This document shows, one piece after another, positions 1-7,822 of a stretch of 64,000 nucleotides of DNA. Every line of letters begins with the position of its first letter. Position 1 is the first letter of the stretch. Made by a program: the position numbers and the translations under genes. The stretch covers positions 186,001 to 250,000 of the forward strand of contig CAYVHL010000001.1 in the NCBI GenBank assembly GCA_964451255.1. Direction: 5' to 3'. The DNA comes from JAHBTB01 sp964451255 (GTDB taxonomy: Bacteria > Armatimonadota > Fimbriimonadia > Fimbriimonadales > Fimbriimonadaceae). The notes below the pieces were generated by a model. The model ran no database searches. It was given only the letters and a program-made list of their open reading frames with translations, and was not told the origin of the DNA.

Positions 1-365
1 GGCCGGTTCATGTCGCCGCGCCGAAGCTCATGGTCCTCCTCCTCCGCGTCCAGGTTCTCCAACCACCGGGCCGCCCGCGGGCCCACCATGCGCCGGGCAC
101 AGTCGTCGTGGACGGTCAAGATGACGTCCGTCGCTCCGTCGAGGGCTTCCGCGAGTTCGTTCGTCCCACGCAACACGGTCTCGTTGCCGGTGTGGTCGAA
201 GAGCAGGCGGGCCAGCCGGTCGAACAGGTCCAGTCGCTCGTCGTTGGCGTCGAACATCCGCACCTCCGCGGGGACGTCCGGGTACCAGGAGGCCAGCGTG
301 GCCAGCACCGGAGGGCCACAACGCAAGTTGCCGCAACCGATGACGGCGACCGCGCGGGAAGGCAT
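1..365 (-). CDS. NAD(P)-binding Rossmann protein, 5' part only
   Basis: The coding region starts at 365 and runs off the left edge, so only the first 121 residues are seen. The N-terminus VAVIGCGNLRCGPPVL is a Rossmann beta-alpha-beta with a glycine-rich turn. It is followed by an acidic strand end (MFDANDERLDLFDR) and a segment (ALDGATDVILTVHDD) that resembles GH4 or lactate/malate dehydrogenase-type NAD-dependent enzymes. The start is supported by a TATCAT box six bases upstream, which implies a leaderless message. It diverges from the gene at 402 across 36 bases. The exact family cannot be fixed from this fragment. Confidence 0.6.
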   Translation of the reverse strand, partial: MPSRAVAVIGCGNLRCGPPVLATLASWYPDVPAEVRMFDANDERLDLFDRLARLLFDHTGNETVLRGTNELAEALDGATDVILTVHDDCARRMVGPRAARWLENLDAEEEDHELRRGDMNR

Positions 366-401
366 GCGACGATGATACCGCCGGGTATTCTCGCCTCCCT
401 A

Positions 402-2984
402 ATGGATCCTTTTGAGGAGGAGCGTCCGGAACTTTCGGGCAGCTTGATCTCGATCGAATTCGGCGCGGGCGGAAGGATCCAGCAACTCTGGGCGAGCGAC
501 CCTGGCCTGCCCGAAGAAGGCGAGGACTTCCAGTTCGTCTTGCCACCGCTCCAGTTCGGTGAAGAGACCGCCGACGACTATCTGCCCGGCACAATCCTTA
601 TCGGTGCCCGGACCAACCCCGACGACCACTGGATCGTGAGCCGCAACGGCCAGGCCAAGCAGCTCATGGACTTGGACACCGAGTCGTTCGACCCGAGCAA
701 AGTCTCGTACGAATACACGTTTCCTTTTCTGGAGGAGATCAAAGCGACCGGCAAGTTCTATGAGATCGCCCAGCAGGTGCCGCAGATCTGTTGGGACTTG
801 GACATCAAGAACGAAGGCCGCATCAGCATCGAGATCGGCGAGCTTGGATTCCCCCTTGCCTTCAACAACCTCTACGAAGGCTTCGGTTGGTCGGACGAAC
901 AGCTCCGCAAGCTCTGGCAAAGCCGGGTCTACATTCACAAGTACATCGGCGGCGCGTCCAGTTGGCTCTTCGCCGAACGCATGACCGCCGAGACGCCGGG
1001 TCTGCTCGTCTTCCCTGGCGAAGGAACGGGCTGGGAGTTCTATAACCACGTCCGCAGCAGCCTCAACACGCCCTACCAATGGGAGGGCATACCGATCGTC
1101 TACGCCCACAGCAAGGCGACCATCGAACGCGAAGAGTGGCAGCCTTGGATCAACGAGCACTCTTCGCTCATCTTGGAGCCGGGTGACAGCCGAACCTTCC
1201 AGATGCGCTTCGTCCCGACCGAGTCGGACAAGCAGGATGGAGTGAACCAGACCCTGATCGCCTGCGGGCGGCCCACGATTCGACTTCTACCCAGCGCTGT
1301 CGCGCCCATCGACGTCGGCATCGGGGTGGAGGTCGCCGGGGTCTCGCCCAAGCGCTTCTACGTCGACCGGGCCGCCGAGACCGAGGTCGACACCGACGAC
1401 GAGGGCGGATTCTGCTTTGTCAAGCCCACCGAACCCGGGCCGATCAACGTCAGCTTCATGGACGCCTCGGGCAAAATGTGCTACACGCACCTGATGGTGA
1501 CCGAGCCGATCCGCGACCTGATCAAAAAGAGAGCGGCCTGGATCACCAAACACCAAGTCGTCGACGACCCGGACAGCCCGCTCCACCATGCCATCGTCCT
1601 GACAAACGTCTCGACCGGCGAACAGGTGACCACGCCGGAGGAATATCAGGAGTCCAGCGGCCTGGAGTGCGCCATGGCCGACGCCCTGTTCTTGGCCGAG
1701 AAGAACACCGTCTACCCCGACCGAGCCGAGATCAAAGTGCTCGACGCTTTTGTCCGTGACTTCCTGCAGGACGACGTCCAAAACCCTGGGGACTACGCCG
1801 TCGGCAGCGTGCTCGCCGAGACCGGGTCGAGCAGCTATTTTGGCCGCCCCCTCAACTACCCCCACGTGTTCAACCTCTATCATTCGATGTTTCGCTTGGC
1901 GAACACCTTTGGGGAGACCGAGAAGAAGCCTGAGGAGTACCTCCGGGCCGCCTTTCTCACCGCGCTCGCTATGTTCCAACACGGCTGGAGGCTCTACGTC
2001 CGCACGGTCGGCGTCCTAGGGTTCGCCCGGATCTACGACCTTCTTGACGACCTGCGACGATTCGGCCTGGGCGCCGAGGCCGACGAGCTCCAGGCGTGCG
2101 TCGACTTCAAGGCCAGAGAGCTTGTCAAGCAGAAGTACCCCTATGCGGGCGAGACCGTCATGGACACGAGCGGCTTTGAGGAGGTCTTCGCCGCCGCCCG
2201 GTACCTGGCAGACGACGACCACCTGGAACGCACCGCCCGCTGCGCCTTCGCCGCCCGTTCACTGTCGCCCAGTTGGTGGTGGTATGGCAGCGACAAGCGG
2301 TGCTGGGACGGCGGCGACTCGACACCCCTCAAAGCCCTGGTGGACCGTGGCGAGGCGTGCCTGTCGCAGACTGTCATCCCCAACTCTCTGATCTTCTTCG
2401 GGATGATGGACCGCGACTATCTCGCCCTCCCCGACGCCTACATGCGCATGGCCTTCGGCGGCATGCTCGGCCCGTGGGCGCTCGTTCGTCCCGACGGATC
2501 GGCCAGCATGTGCTTCTGCCCCGACCTCTCGTCCCAAAACGCCGGCCACAACCCCTTCACCGGTGCGGGAGGACTCGGTTACTTCCACTACCTCCGGGGT
2601 ACGGGCGCCTACGTGCTGCCCAACCGAGAGCAAGGGGTCTATACATTCGGTTGCCATTACGGCCTGATCGACGGGATCCATGTGGTCGACCCATGGGACG
2701 GAGTCGGGCGTCGGGTCGTGATGCGTCAGATCGGGGCCGAGTTCCAGTTGGGGTTCGGCTGCTTCCAACAGGTTCGCCTGGACGAGCGAAAGCGATGGTT
2801 CGAGGCCACGGTCGACAACCCGAGCGACAAGGAGGTTGAAGCCGAACTCCGCTTCCGTGGGCTTTGGGGGGGCAAAATCCTGGTGGACGGGGTCACCGTT
2901 GAAGCGAAGGACGGCTGGGCGCAGGCCAAGGTGACCCTGCCCCCCGGGCAAAAGACGGTCGTCAAGGGTAAGGTCGTCGCGTGA
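402..2984 (+). CDS. large glycosidase-like protein (DUF5695-like)
   Basis: This 860-residue protein has no signal peptide. The N-terminal part is beta-rich. The C-terminal half (SSYFGRPLNYPHVFNLYHSMFRLANTF, then a run of helices with YPYAGETVMDTSGFEE) reads like an alpha/alpha toroid with a closing beta domain, as in DUF5695 and related carbohydrate-active proteins. I choose the ATG at 402 because TATTCT (386-391) lies ten bases upstream. An in-frame ATG at 372 is possible, and anything earlier would overlap the divergent gene. A role in glycan turnover is inferred from fold-like features and from the many glycosidases nearby. No catalytic residue could be assigned. Confidence 0.6.
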   Translation: MDPFEEERPELSGSLISIEFGAGGRIQQLWASDPGLPEEGEDFQFVLPPLQFGEETADDYLPGTILIGARTNPDDHWIVSRNGQAKQLMDLDTESFDPSKVSYEYTFPFLEEIKATGKFYEIAQQVPQICWDLDIKNEGRISIEIGELGFPLAFNNLYEGFGWSDEQLRKLWQSRVYIHKYIGGASSWLFAERMTAETPGLLVFPGEGTGWEFYNHVRSSLNTPYQWEGIPIVYAHSKATIEREEWQPWINEHSSLILEPGDSRTFQMRFVPTESDKQDGVNQTLIACGRPTIRLLPSAVAPIDVGIGVEVAGVSPKRFYVDRAAETEVDTDDEGGFCFVKPTEPGPINVSFMDASGKMCYTHLMVTEPIRDLIKKRAAWITKHQVVDDPDSPLHHAIVLTNVSTGEQVTTPEEYQESSGLECAMADALFLAEKNTVYPDRAEIKVLDAFVRDFLQDDVQNPGDYAVGSVLAETGSSSYFGRPLNYPHVFNLYHSMFRLANTFGETEKKPEEYLRAAFLTALAMFQHGWRLYVRTVGVLGFARIYDLLDDLRRFGLGAEADELQACVDFKARELVKQKYPYAGETVMDTSGFEEVFAAARYLADDDHLERTARCAFAARSLSPSWWWYGSDKRCWDGGDSTPLKALVDRGEACLSQTVIPNSLIFFGMMDRDYLALPDAYMRMAFGGMLGPWALVRPDGSASMCFCPDLSSQNAGHNPFTGAGGLGYFHYLRGTGAYVLPNREQGVYTFGCHYGLIDGIHVVDPWDGVGRRVVMRQIGAEFQLGFGCFQQVRLDERKRWFEATVDNPSDKEVEAELRFRGLWGGKILVDGVTVEAKDGWAQAKVTLPPGQKTVVKGKVVA

Positions 2985-2986
2985 AC

Positions 2987-3340
2987 ATGCCTGACTGGTG
3001 GCTGACGGCCTCCGGCACGTTCTTTGTGCTCGGCTCGGCGGCGATGCTCGTGCTCGTCGGCGTCTTGGCCTATCTCGCCAAGGTGATCGCCGACCTGCGG
3101 CATTCCATGCTGGCCCTCGCCGGACGTGTGGAGGCCCTAACCGTCAAGGTCGACTCCATTGCCGAACAGGTGAAGACGGTCACCACCGAGGTCGGCGCGC
3201 GCACGACCGGGATCGTCAGGATGGTCGACGATGTGGCCGGGCCAGCCGTCACCATCGTCGAGCGATTCGCCCCCGCCCTCGTCGGCCTCGCCGTTGTGGG
3301 CCGCATCATCGGCTACTTCAAGAACCGCCGTCCGATGTAG
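2987..3340 (+). CDS. small membrane-anchored coiled-coil protein
   Basis: This protein of about 117 residues has one strong membrane helix near the N-terminus (FFVLGSAAMLVLVGVLAYLAKVI). A heptad-like segment follows (VEALTVKVDSIAEQVKTVTTEV), and a second hydrophobic stretch (ALVGLAVVGRIIGYF) lies near the end. This layout resembles DUF948-type proteins. It abuts the upstream gene. A GTG at 2981 would overlap that gene's TGA, while the ATG at 2987 is three bases past it. The two are probably cotranscribed. No specific function can be given. Confidence 0.6.
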   Translation: MPDWWLTASGTFFVLGSAAMLVLVGVLAYLAKVIADLRHSMLALAGRVEALTVKVDSIAEQVKTVTTEVGARTTGIVRMVDDVAGPAVTIVERFAPALVGLAVVGRIIGYFKNRRPM

Positions 3341-3414
3341 ATCGAAGTGTGGATAAGTGCGACGGTCCGGGCCTAACGCCGTCTCCGCCGCCCGTGGTAC
3401 AAAGGAGCCGTTAC

Positions 3415-3491
<77 letters not shown>

Positions 3492-3568
3492 ATTTTCCAT
3501 TTCCGAACCGGCATCCCTGGTTCGTGACGGCATAACCCAGCGACCGCATTTCGCGGGTTCATGCATTT

Positions 3569-3844
3569 CTAGTCTTCAACCGGCTGGCCGCCGATCAGCC
3601 TGACCTTTGCCCCGACGTGCAACCTCGTCCGCATGGCGTGGAAGTGTCCTTGTCCGGAATCGTCAAGCCTCATGGCGAAGGTTCGGCCGTCGGCCTCGAG
3701 GACGACGTCTGTCAAGACGCTCTGGCCGTGATCGCCAACAAACTCCTTGACCTCGGTGATCTCGACGACGGTCAGTGTCGTCAGGGGCGAAGCGACCAGC
3801 GACGCGAGCGGGACGGGGAGATAGACCATCTGAATCCCTGGCAC
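3569..3844 (-). CDS. small hypothetical protein downstream of hisI
   Basis: This 91-residue protein has no recognised domain. The N-terminus is mildly hydrophobic (MVYLPVPLASLVASPLTTLTVVEI), and the rest alternates strand-like segments (VVLEADGRTFAMRLD, GAKVRLIGGQPVED), which suggests a small beta barrel. It starts 26 bases after the end of hisI on the same strand, so the two may share a transcript. There is no evidence for a histidine-related role. Confidence 0.5.
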   Translation of the reverse strand: MPGIQMVYLPVPLASLVASPLTTLTVVEITEVKEFVGDHGQSVLTDVVLEADGRTFAMRLDDSGQGHFHAMRTRLHVGAKVRLIGGQPVED

Positions 3845-3870
3845 GGCAAAGTTCGTGCCAGGAGACGGGC

Positions 3871-4347
3871 TCAGAGCTTCGTCGGGTTCGGCGCGTCGCC
3901 GTAGACGGCTTTAGGGTCGAACACCTTTTCGGACTCTTCGAACTCCAACGGCCCGCCTGCCCCACCAGAGAAGGGCACGGACCGATAGAAGCACGATCGG
4001 TAGCCCACGTGGCAACTGGCACCGCCCTGGACGTCGACGCGTAGCCAGACACAGTCCTGGTCGTCGTCGATCCGGATCTCCTTGACGATCTGCACCAGGC
4101 CGCTCGTGGCGCCCTTGTGCCAAAGCTGCTGGCGGCTACGGCTCCAATACACGGCCTCGCCAATCTCGATGGTCTTGCGCAAAGCCTCGGCGTTCATGTA
4201 GGCGTGCATCAACAGTTCACCCGAGGCATGGTCGGTGGTGACGACGGGGATCAAGCCGTCCTTGTCGAACTTGGGGGCCAGCACCGCCCCTTCCTCCACT
4301 TCCTCCACGCTTTTCCGGGCGTGGAAAAGTTCTGTCGTGCCGTCCAT
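3871..4347 (-). CDS. hisI: phosphoribosyl-AMP cyclohydrolase
   Basis: HisI opens the adenine ring of phosphoribosyl-AMP in the third step of histidine synthesis, in the cytoplasm, using zinc. The family block is clear: AYMNAEALRKTIEIGEAVYWSRSRQQLWHKGATSG, then DDDQDCVWLRVDVQGGASCHVGYRSCFYR, with the zinc-binding cysteines and the acidic DDDQD metal site. No HisE pyrophosphohydrolase domain follows, so this is a stand-alone cyclohydrolase. The start at 4347 gives 158 residues and has TACCCT nine bases upstream. A TTG at 4371 would add eight residues. No other his gene is in the window. Confidence 0.93.
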   Translation of the reverse strand: MDGTTELFHARKSVEEVEEGAVLAPKFDKDGLIPVVTTDHASGELLMHAYMNAEALRKTIEIGEAVYWSRSRQQLWHKGATSGLVQIVKEIRIDDDQDCVWLRVDVQGGASCHVGYRSCFYRSVPFSGGAGGPLEFEESEKVFDPKAVYGDAPNPTKL

Positions 4348-4451
4348 CGAAGGCAAAGGGTACCGCGCCAAAGTCCGAGGTGCGGGACAAGTAAAAGCGC
4401 CGTCCCACGGCGGGGCGGCGCGAATGATTGCAGTCTGGTAAGGGAGCCGAG

Positions 4452-4772
4452 TCAGCGCACGAAGTGGATGACGGGCTCGTTCAGGTCGTCGAGGAGCATC
4501 AACGAGACGACCGGCATCGGCCGTTCCTTGGCTATCTCCCTCGCTTGGTCAAAGGCTACTTCCTCGCACGTCATGCCGCTCAGATCGATTTCTTTGGCGA
4601 ACCGAAAGGCTCGTTCCTCGGTCGAGAAGCAGGCGAGGCCATGCACCCCGTCGTGGCAGTAGCAGCCGTACTTGTTTGTCGGCGGGTGCCTGAGCACATA
4701 CAACGTGTCCGGAAACACATCGTCGAGCCCCGACACCGGGCAGTCCATCAATTGGTTCATCGTCGACACCAT
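4452..4772 (-). CDS. hypothetical protein
   Basis: This protein of about 106 residues contains TLYVLRHPPTNKYGCYCHDGVHGLACFSTEERAFRFAKEIDL and ends MPVVSLMLLDDLNEPVIHFVR. It looks like a small cytoplasmic alpha/beta protein. I do not recognise the family. The start could be 4772 or the ATG at 4760. The longer reading frame upstream overlaps gcvT and is unlikely to be translated. It lies 65 bases downstream of gcvT and could be a read-through partner. Confidence 0.5.
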   Translation of the reverse strand: MVSTMNQLMDCPVSGLDDVFPDTLYVLRHPPTNKYGCYCHDGVHGLACFSTEERAFRFAKEIDLSGMTCEEVAFDQAREIAKERPMPVVSLMLLDDLNEPVIHFVR

Positions 4773-4837
4773 TAATGTCGGTACAGCCAGAGAAAAAGTC
4801 AGCGACCAATCCACCGAGCCAAACGCGACATCACGTG

Positions 4838-5914
4838 TTAGGCGCGTTTGAAGAACCGTTTGTTCGCCAGCACGGCACTTTCTGACTGGCCGCGCACGTC
4901 CACCGTGCACGGCGTGTCCGCCTTGTGGCTCGCTCCGAGAAGGGCGAATCCGATTCCGCAACCTAGCAAAGGCGAGTAGACCCCGCTGGTCACGGTGCCG
5001 GCCGACTCCCCTTCGACGGTCACATCCGCACCCAACGGCGGAATGCGTCTGCCGTCCATTTTGATCCCGAGAAGTTTCTTCCGGGGCCCGCCCTCGCGTT
5101 CCGCGTTGTAACTCTCGGATCCGACGAACGCCTTCGCCTTACTGACCACCCAGCCCAGCCCGGCCCAAAGCGGCGACATGTCGTCACCCAGTTCGTGGCC
5201 ATAAAGGGGTAGCCCTGCTTCCACACGCAGGACGTCGCGCGCACCCAGGCCGCACGGCGCCACCCCCGCGTCGGCAAACGCGTTCCAAAGGCGCTCTGAT
5301 TGCGCCGCGTCGCAAACTAACTCGAACCCGTCCTCTCCCGTGTAACCGCTGCGCGCCGCGAAACACTGGACACCGGCGACCTTGGCCTCGATGGTGCCGA
5401 AGAACGGCAACGCCCCCATGGCGTCCGCCGAGTCAGAAAGTCTGGCGACTGTGGCCGCCGCGTTCGGGCCCTGCACAGCGACCATCGCCGTCTCTTTAGT
5501 GCGGTCCGCCAAACTGACTCCGGCAGGCATCAAGGACTTGATGTGGGCGACGTCCTTCGCATGGTTCGCCGCGTTCACCACCATGTTGAAACGACCTGCG
5601 GAGACCTGGTAGACGATGATGTCGTCCACGGCGCCGCCTTGGGCGTTGGACAAGATCGAATACTGCCCGTGACCGTCCTCCAGCTTGCTGACGTCGTTGG
5701 TCGTGATGTGCTCTAAAAACGCGAGGGTCTCCGCGCCCTCGAATGTGAGCCGGGCCATGTGGCTGACGTCGAACATCCCCGCTCCCTCGCGCACCGCTTT
5801 GGACTCGGCGATCACCGAGGTGTACTGGACAGGCATATCGTAGCCCGCGTACTCGACCATTCGGGCCCCCATCGCCTGATGGGCAGAATGCAGGGGTGTG
5901 ACATCCAGGTGCAT
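4838..5914 (-). CDS. gcvT: glycine cleavage system T protein (aminomethyltransferase)
   Basis: GcvT moves the methylene group from the aminomethyl-lipoyl H protein to tetrahydrofolate and releases ammonia. The 358-residue protein shows the family marks throughout: TPLHSAHQAMGARMVEYAGYDMPVQY at the N-terminus, FDVSHMARL, VNAANHAKD, ARSGYTGEDGFEL with the folate-site region, GLGARDVLRVEAGLPLYGHEL, and the C-terminal GVYSPLLGCGIGFALL barrel. The start at 5914 is set by homology and by a TATACT box nine bases upstream, which implies a leaderless message. The other gcv genes are not in the window. Confidence 0.95.
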   Translation of the reverse strand: MHLDVTPLHSAHQAMGARMVEYAGYDMPVQYTSVIAESKAVREGAGMFDVSHMARLTFEGAETLAFLEHITTNDVSKLEDGHGQYSILSNAQGGAVDDIIVYQVSAGRFNMVVNAANHAKDVAHIKSLMPAGVSLADRTKETAMVAVQGPNAAATVARLSDSADAMGALPFFGTIEAKVAGVQCFAARSGYTGEDGFELVCDAAQSERLWNAFADAGVAPCGLGARDVLRVEAGLPLYGHELGDDMSPLWAGLGWVVSKAKAFVGSESYNAEREGGPRKKLLGIKMDGRRIPPLGADVTVEGESAGTVTSGVYSPLLGCGIGFALLGASHKADTPCTVDVRGQSESAVLANKRFFKRA

Positions 5915-5923
5915 AGCCCGCGC

Positions 5924-5929
5924 AGTATA
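5924..5929 (-). promoter_or_regulatory. -10 box of gcvT, leaderless
   Basis: TATACT on the minus strand lies nine bases before the gcvT ATG. Transcription from it would begin at or within a few bases of the start codon, so no riboswitch could reside on this transcript. No clear -35 box is seen. Confidence 0.5.
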
Positions 5930-6096
5930 TTCCCCCGTCCGGCCCTGCCCTCGCGCGACCTTGTTTGAAGCCTCCGCATACCTCCTGCAAGGGGAAGGGT
6001 CCCGGTGTCCGACGGGACTTTTCACCAGGTTCCCACCGACCACCGGTTGACGGGCTCTAGCCCTACTGACTAGTAGACGTATCTATACTATATTCT

Positions 6097-6109
6097 CAGG
6101 CCTGGCCTG
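6097..6109. promoter_or_regulatory. inverted repeat before the sigma-like regulator gene
   Basis: CAGGC and GCCTG face each other around a three-base centre, between the TATACT/TATATT promoter region (6085-6094) and the ATG at 6112. This places it at the transcription start, where it could serve as an operator, perhaps autoregulatory. It is short and could be chance. Confidence 0.35.
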
Positions 6110-6111
6110 AA

Positions 6112-6537
6112 ATGCACAAGCCACCCTTGTCTCAAATCGCCGACGACATCCTGCGTCAGGTGCCCCGCGACCCCCAAGCGCCGCACTATATCGAAGACTC
6201 GTTCCGGAGAAAGCTTCAAGACGCTGACAAGCGCGAGTCCAACCTCGCCTTGCCCCGGGCCCGACAGGGCGCGCTGTACCTGTATCGCCAAGAATGGGCT
6301 GACATCACCGAGGCCGCCTGTCTCACCCGTCGTCAGCACCAGGTGGTCGCCTTGCGCTTGGCCGGACACACCTTTGAACAAATCGGGACGAAGTACGGCA
6401 CCACCAAGCAGGGCGCGTCGCGGGTCTTCTTCCAGGGGGCCAAGAAGCTCGCGAAGGCTTGGCTGGATTATCCCTACCGAGGGTTGCCCGCCGTCTACGA
6501 AGAAGAGACTTCGCGGGGACTTCCGCCCGCTCGGTGA
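6112..6537 (+). CDS. sigma-70 region-4-like helix-turn-helix protein
   Basis: This 141-residue protein has a single recognisable domain at about residues 70-110 (LTRRQHQVVALRLAGHTFEQIGTKYGTTKQGASRVFFQGAKKL). It matches the region-4 or LuxR-type helix-turn-helix used to read -35 elements. There is no region 2, so it is not a complete sigma factor and is probably a DNA-binding regulator. A TATACT box at 6085-6090 serves as promoter, leaving a leader of about ten bases that holds a short palindrome. It precedes the zinc-ribbon/TPR gene by 69 bases. Confidence 0.7.
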   Translation: MHKPPLSQIADDILRQVPRDPQAPHYIEDSFRRKLQDADKRESNLALPRARQGALYLYRQEWADITEAACLTRRQHQVVALRLAGHTFEQIGTKYGTTKQGASRVFFQGAKKLAKAWLDYPYRGLPAVYEEETSRGLPPAR

Positions 6538-6606
6538 ACGAACTCCCAAAGAGAATGCGTCAATCGCCAGAGGGCCGTTGGTACAATGACACCCCAAGGA
6601 CGTCCT

Positions 6607-7818
6607 ATGCCCACGATCGAGTGTGAGGCCTGTCGAGCCACCAACACACTGGACAGCAGGTTCTGCCGCCAGTGCGGTTCGCCTTTGCCCGAAGGTGCTG
6701 TGGACGCCGCCCGTAGCGAGATCATTGCCTTGGTAGGCGACGGTCGCCGCCTCTTGGCCGACGGTCGCGTCGGCGAGGCCCTCATGATCGCCGAGTCCGC
6801 GCTAGAGTTCGACCATGACTTGGTCGAAGGACTCGCGCTCTATGGCGACTGCCGGGAGCGTCAAGAAAGGTTTGTCGAGGCGGCCGAGAGCTACGAGCGC
6901 ATCCTTGAGCTCCGGCCCGACTCACCGTTGGACCGCATCCGATTGGGACACCTCCGCAAGCTCGCCCAGCAAAAGGAGATGCAAGTCGCGGAGCCCCGGC
7001 AAAGGAGGCAGTTCCTCTTCCTCACCGGAGCGGTGACCGTCGTCCTCGTCTCGGTCGGGCTCGCCCTTTCGCTATCATCGAACACTAAGACCGAAAACGG
7101 CAAGGCCGACTTGGTCGCCAGTAACGACACGGGGGTCTCCGTCTTCGATGTGGTGCCGCCTGTGCCCAACCAGGCTGGCCCGGACGCCCGCAAGTCCGAT
7201 CCGACGACCACACCCACCAGCACAGACACACCGATCAACCACATTGACCGCCTCAATGAACCTGCGTTCCAGGCCTTTTCCGGCGCGTCCAGACTGCTGC
7301 CACGTGAGGGGGTCAGCCCCGTCATCATCGACCCCAGCCTCGTGCCGACCCAGGGGAACGTGAAGAACACATCAGACACGTCCAATCCGCCTGACGTGGC
7401 TGGCAACCGTGCCGACACGGGAGGCGCGTCCGACCCCGTGCCGCCCAAGAAAGACCCTCAAGGCATCGTCGAGATATCCGCAAGCCGATCGGCATCTTCG
7501 GCGGCAGGGAACCAGCAGGAAAACGGCGAGATCGCCATCCATAACCTCATCCGGGTCGCCCGAGACCTCTACATCCAAGGCAAGTACGACCGATCCGCCG
7601 ACGCCTACGAAAAGGCCCTCAAGCTTGGCGCCGAGAAAGGAAGCACCAACCAACGCCTGGCTCAATGCTACGAAAAGCTCAAGCGCAATGAAGACGCTAT
7701 AGCCGCATACCGACGGGCCATAGCTGGGTTTGAGGATCAACTCAAGAAGGGCCCCGACCAGAGGGCCGAGCGCGCCCTTGCAGCTTGCAAGAAGGCGCTC
7801 TCAATCCTCGGAGGCTAA
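6607..7818 (+). CDS. zinc-ribbon, TPR membrane protein
   Basis: This 403-residue protein begins with a zinc ribbon (IECEACRATNTLDSRFCRQCG, two CxxC pairs). TPR-like helices follow (residues 40-125), then one membrane helix (FLFLTGAVTVVLVSVGLALSL, near 145) and a long low-complexity Pro/Thr/Asp-rich linker. A C-terminal TPR pair (VARDLYIQGKYDRSADAYEKALKLG, QRLAQCYEKLKRNEDAIAAYRRAI) closes the chain. TPRs therefore sit on both sides of the membrane, which fits a scaffold role. The start at 6607 follows AAGGAC. A TACAAT -10 box lies at 6582-6587. The next gene starts five bases after its stop. Confidence 0.75.
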   Translation: MPTIECEACRATNTLDSRFCRQCGSPLPEGAVDAARSEIIALVGDGRRLLADGRVGEALMIAESALEFDHDLVEGLALYGDCRERQERFVEAAESYERILELRPDSPLDRIRLGHLRKLAQQKEMQVAEPRQRRQFLFLTGAVTVVLVSVGLALSLSSNTKTENGKADLVASNDTGVSVFDVVPPVPNQAGPDARKSDPTTTPTSTDTPINHIDRLNEPAFQAFSGASRLLPREGVSPVIIDPSLVPTQGNVKNTSDTSNPPDVAGNRADTGGASDPVPPKKDPQGIVEISASRSASSAAGNQQENGEIAIHNLIRVARDLYIQGKYDRSADAYEKALKLGAEKGSTNQRLAQCYEKLKRNEDAIAAYRRAIAGFEDQLKKGPDQRAERALAACKKALSILGG

Positions 7819-7822
7819 CAGT

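Noticed and set aside
30..401. An N-terminal extension of the glycosidase-like gene reaching back to position 30
   Set aside because: It overlaps the divergent NAD-binding gene along its length and has no protein-like character. A -10 box lies just before the start at 402.
5915..6043. A 43-residue N-terminal extension of GcvT
   Set aside because: The family begins at MHLDVTPLHSAH. The extension is Arg/Gly/Pro-rich and the -10 box lies inside it.
5930..6085. A cobalamin or glycine riboswitch for gcvT
   Set aside because: Only fragments of the cobalamin core are present and no glycine-aptamer motif was seen. It is kept only as a low-interest structured region.
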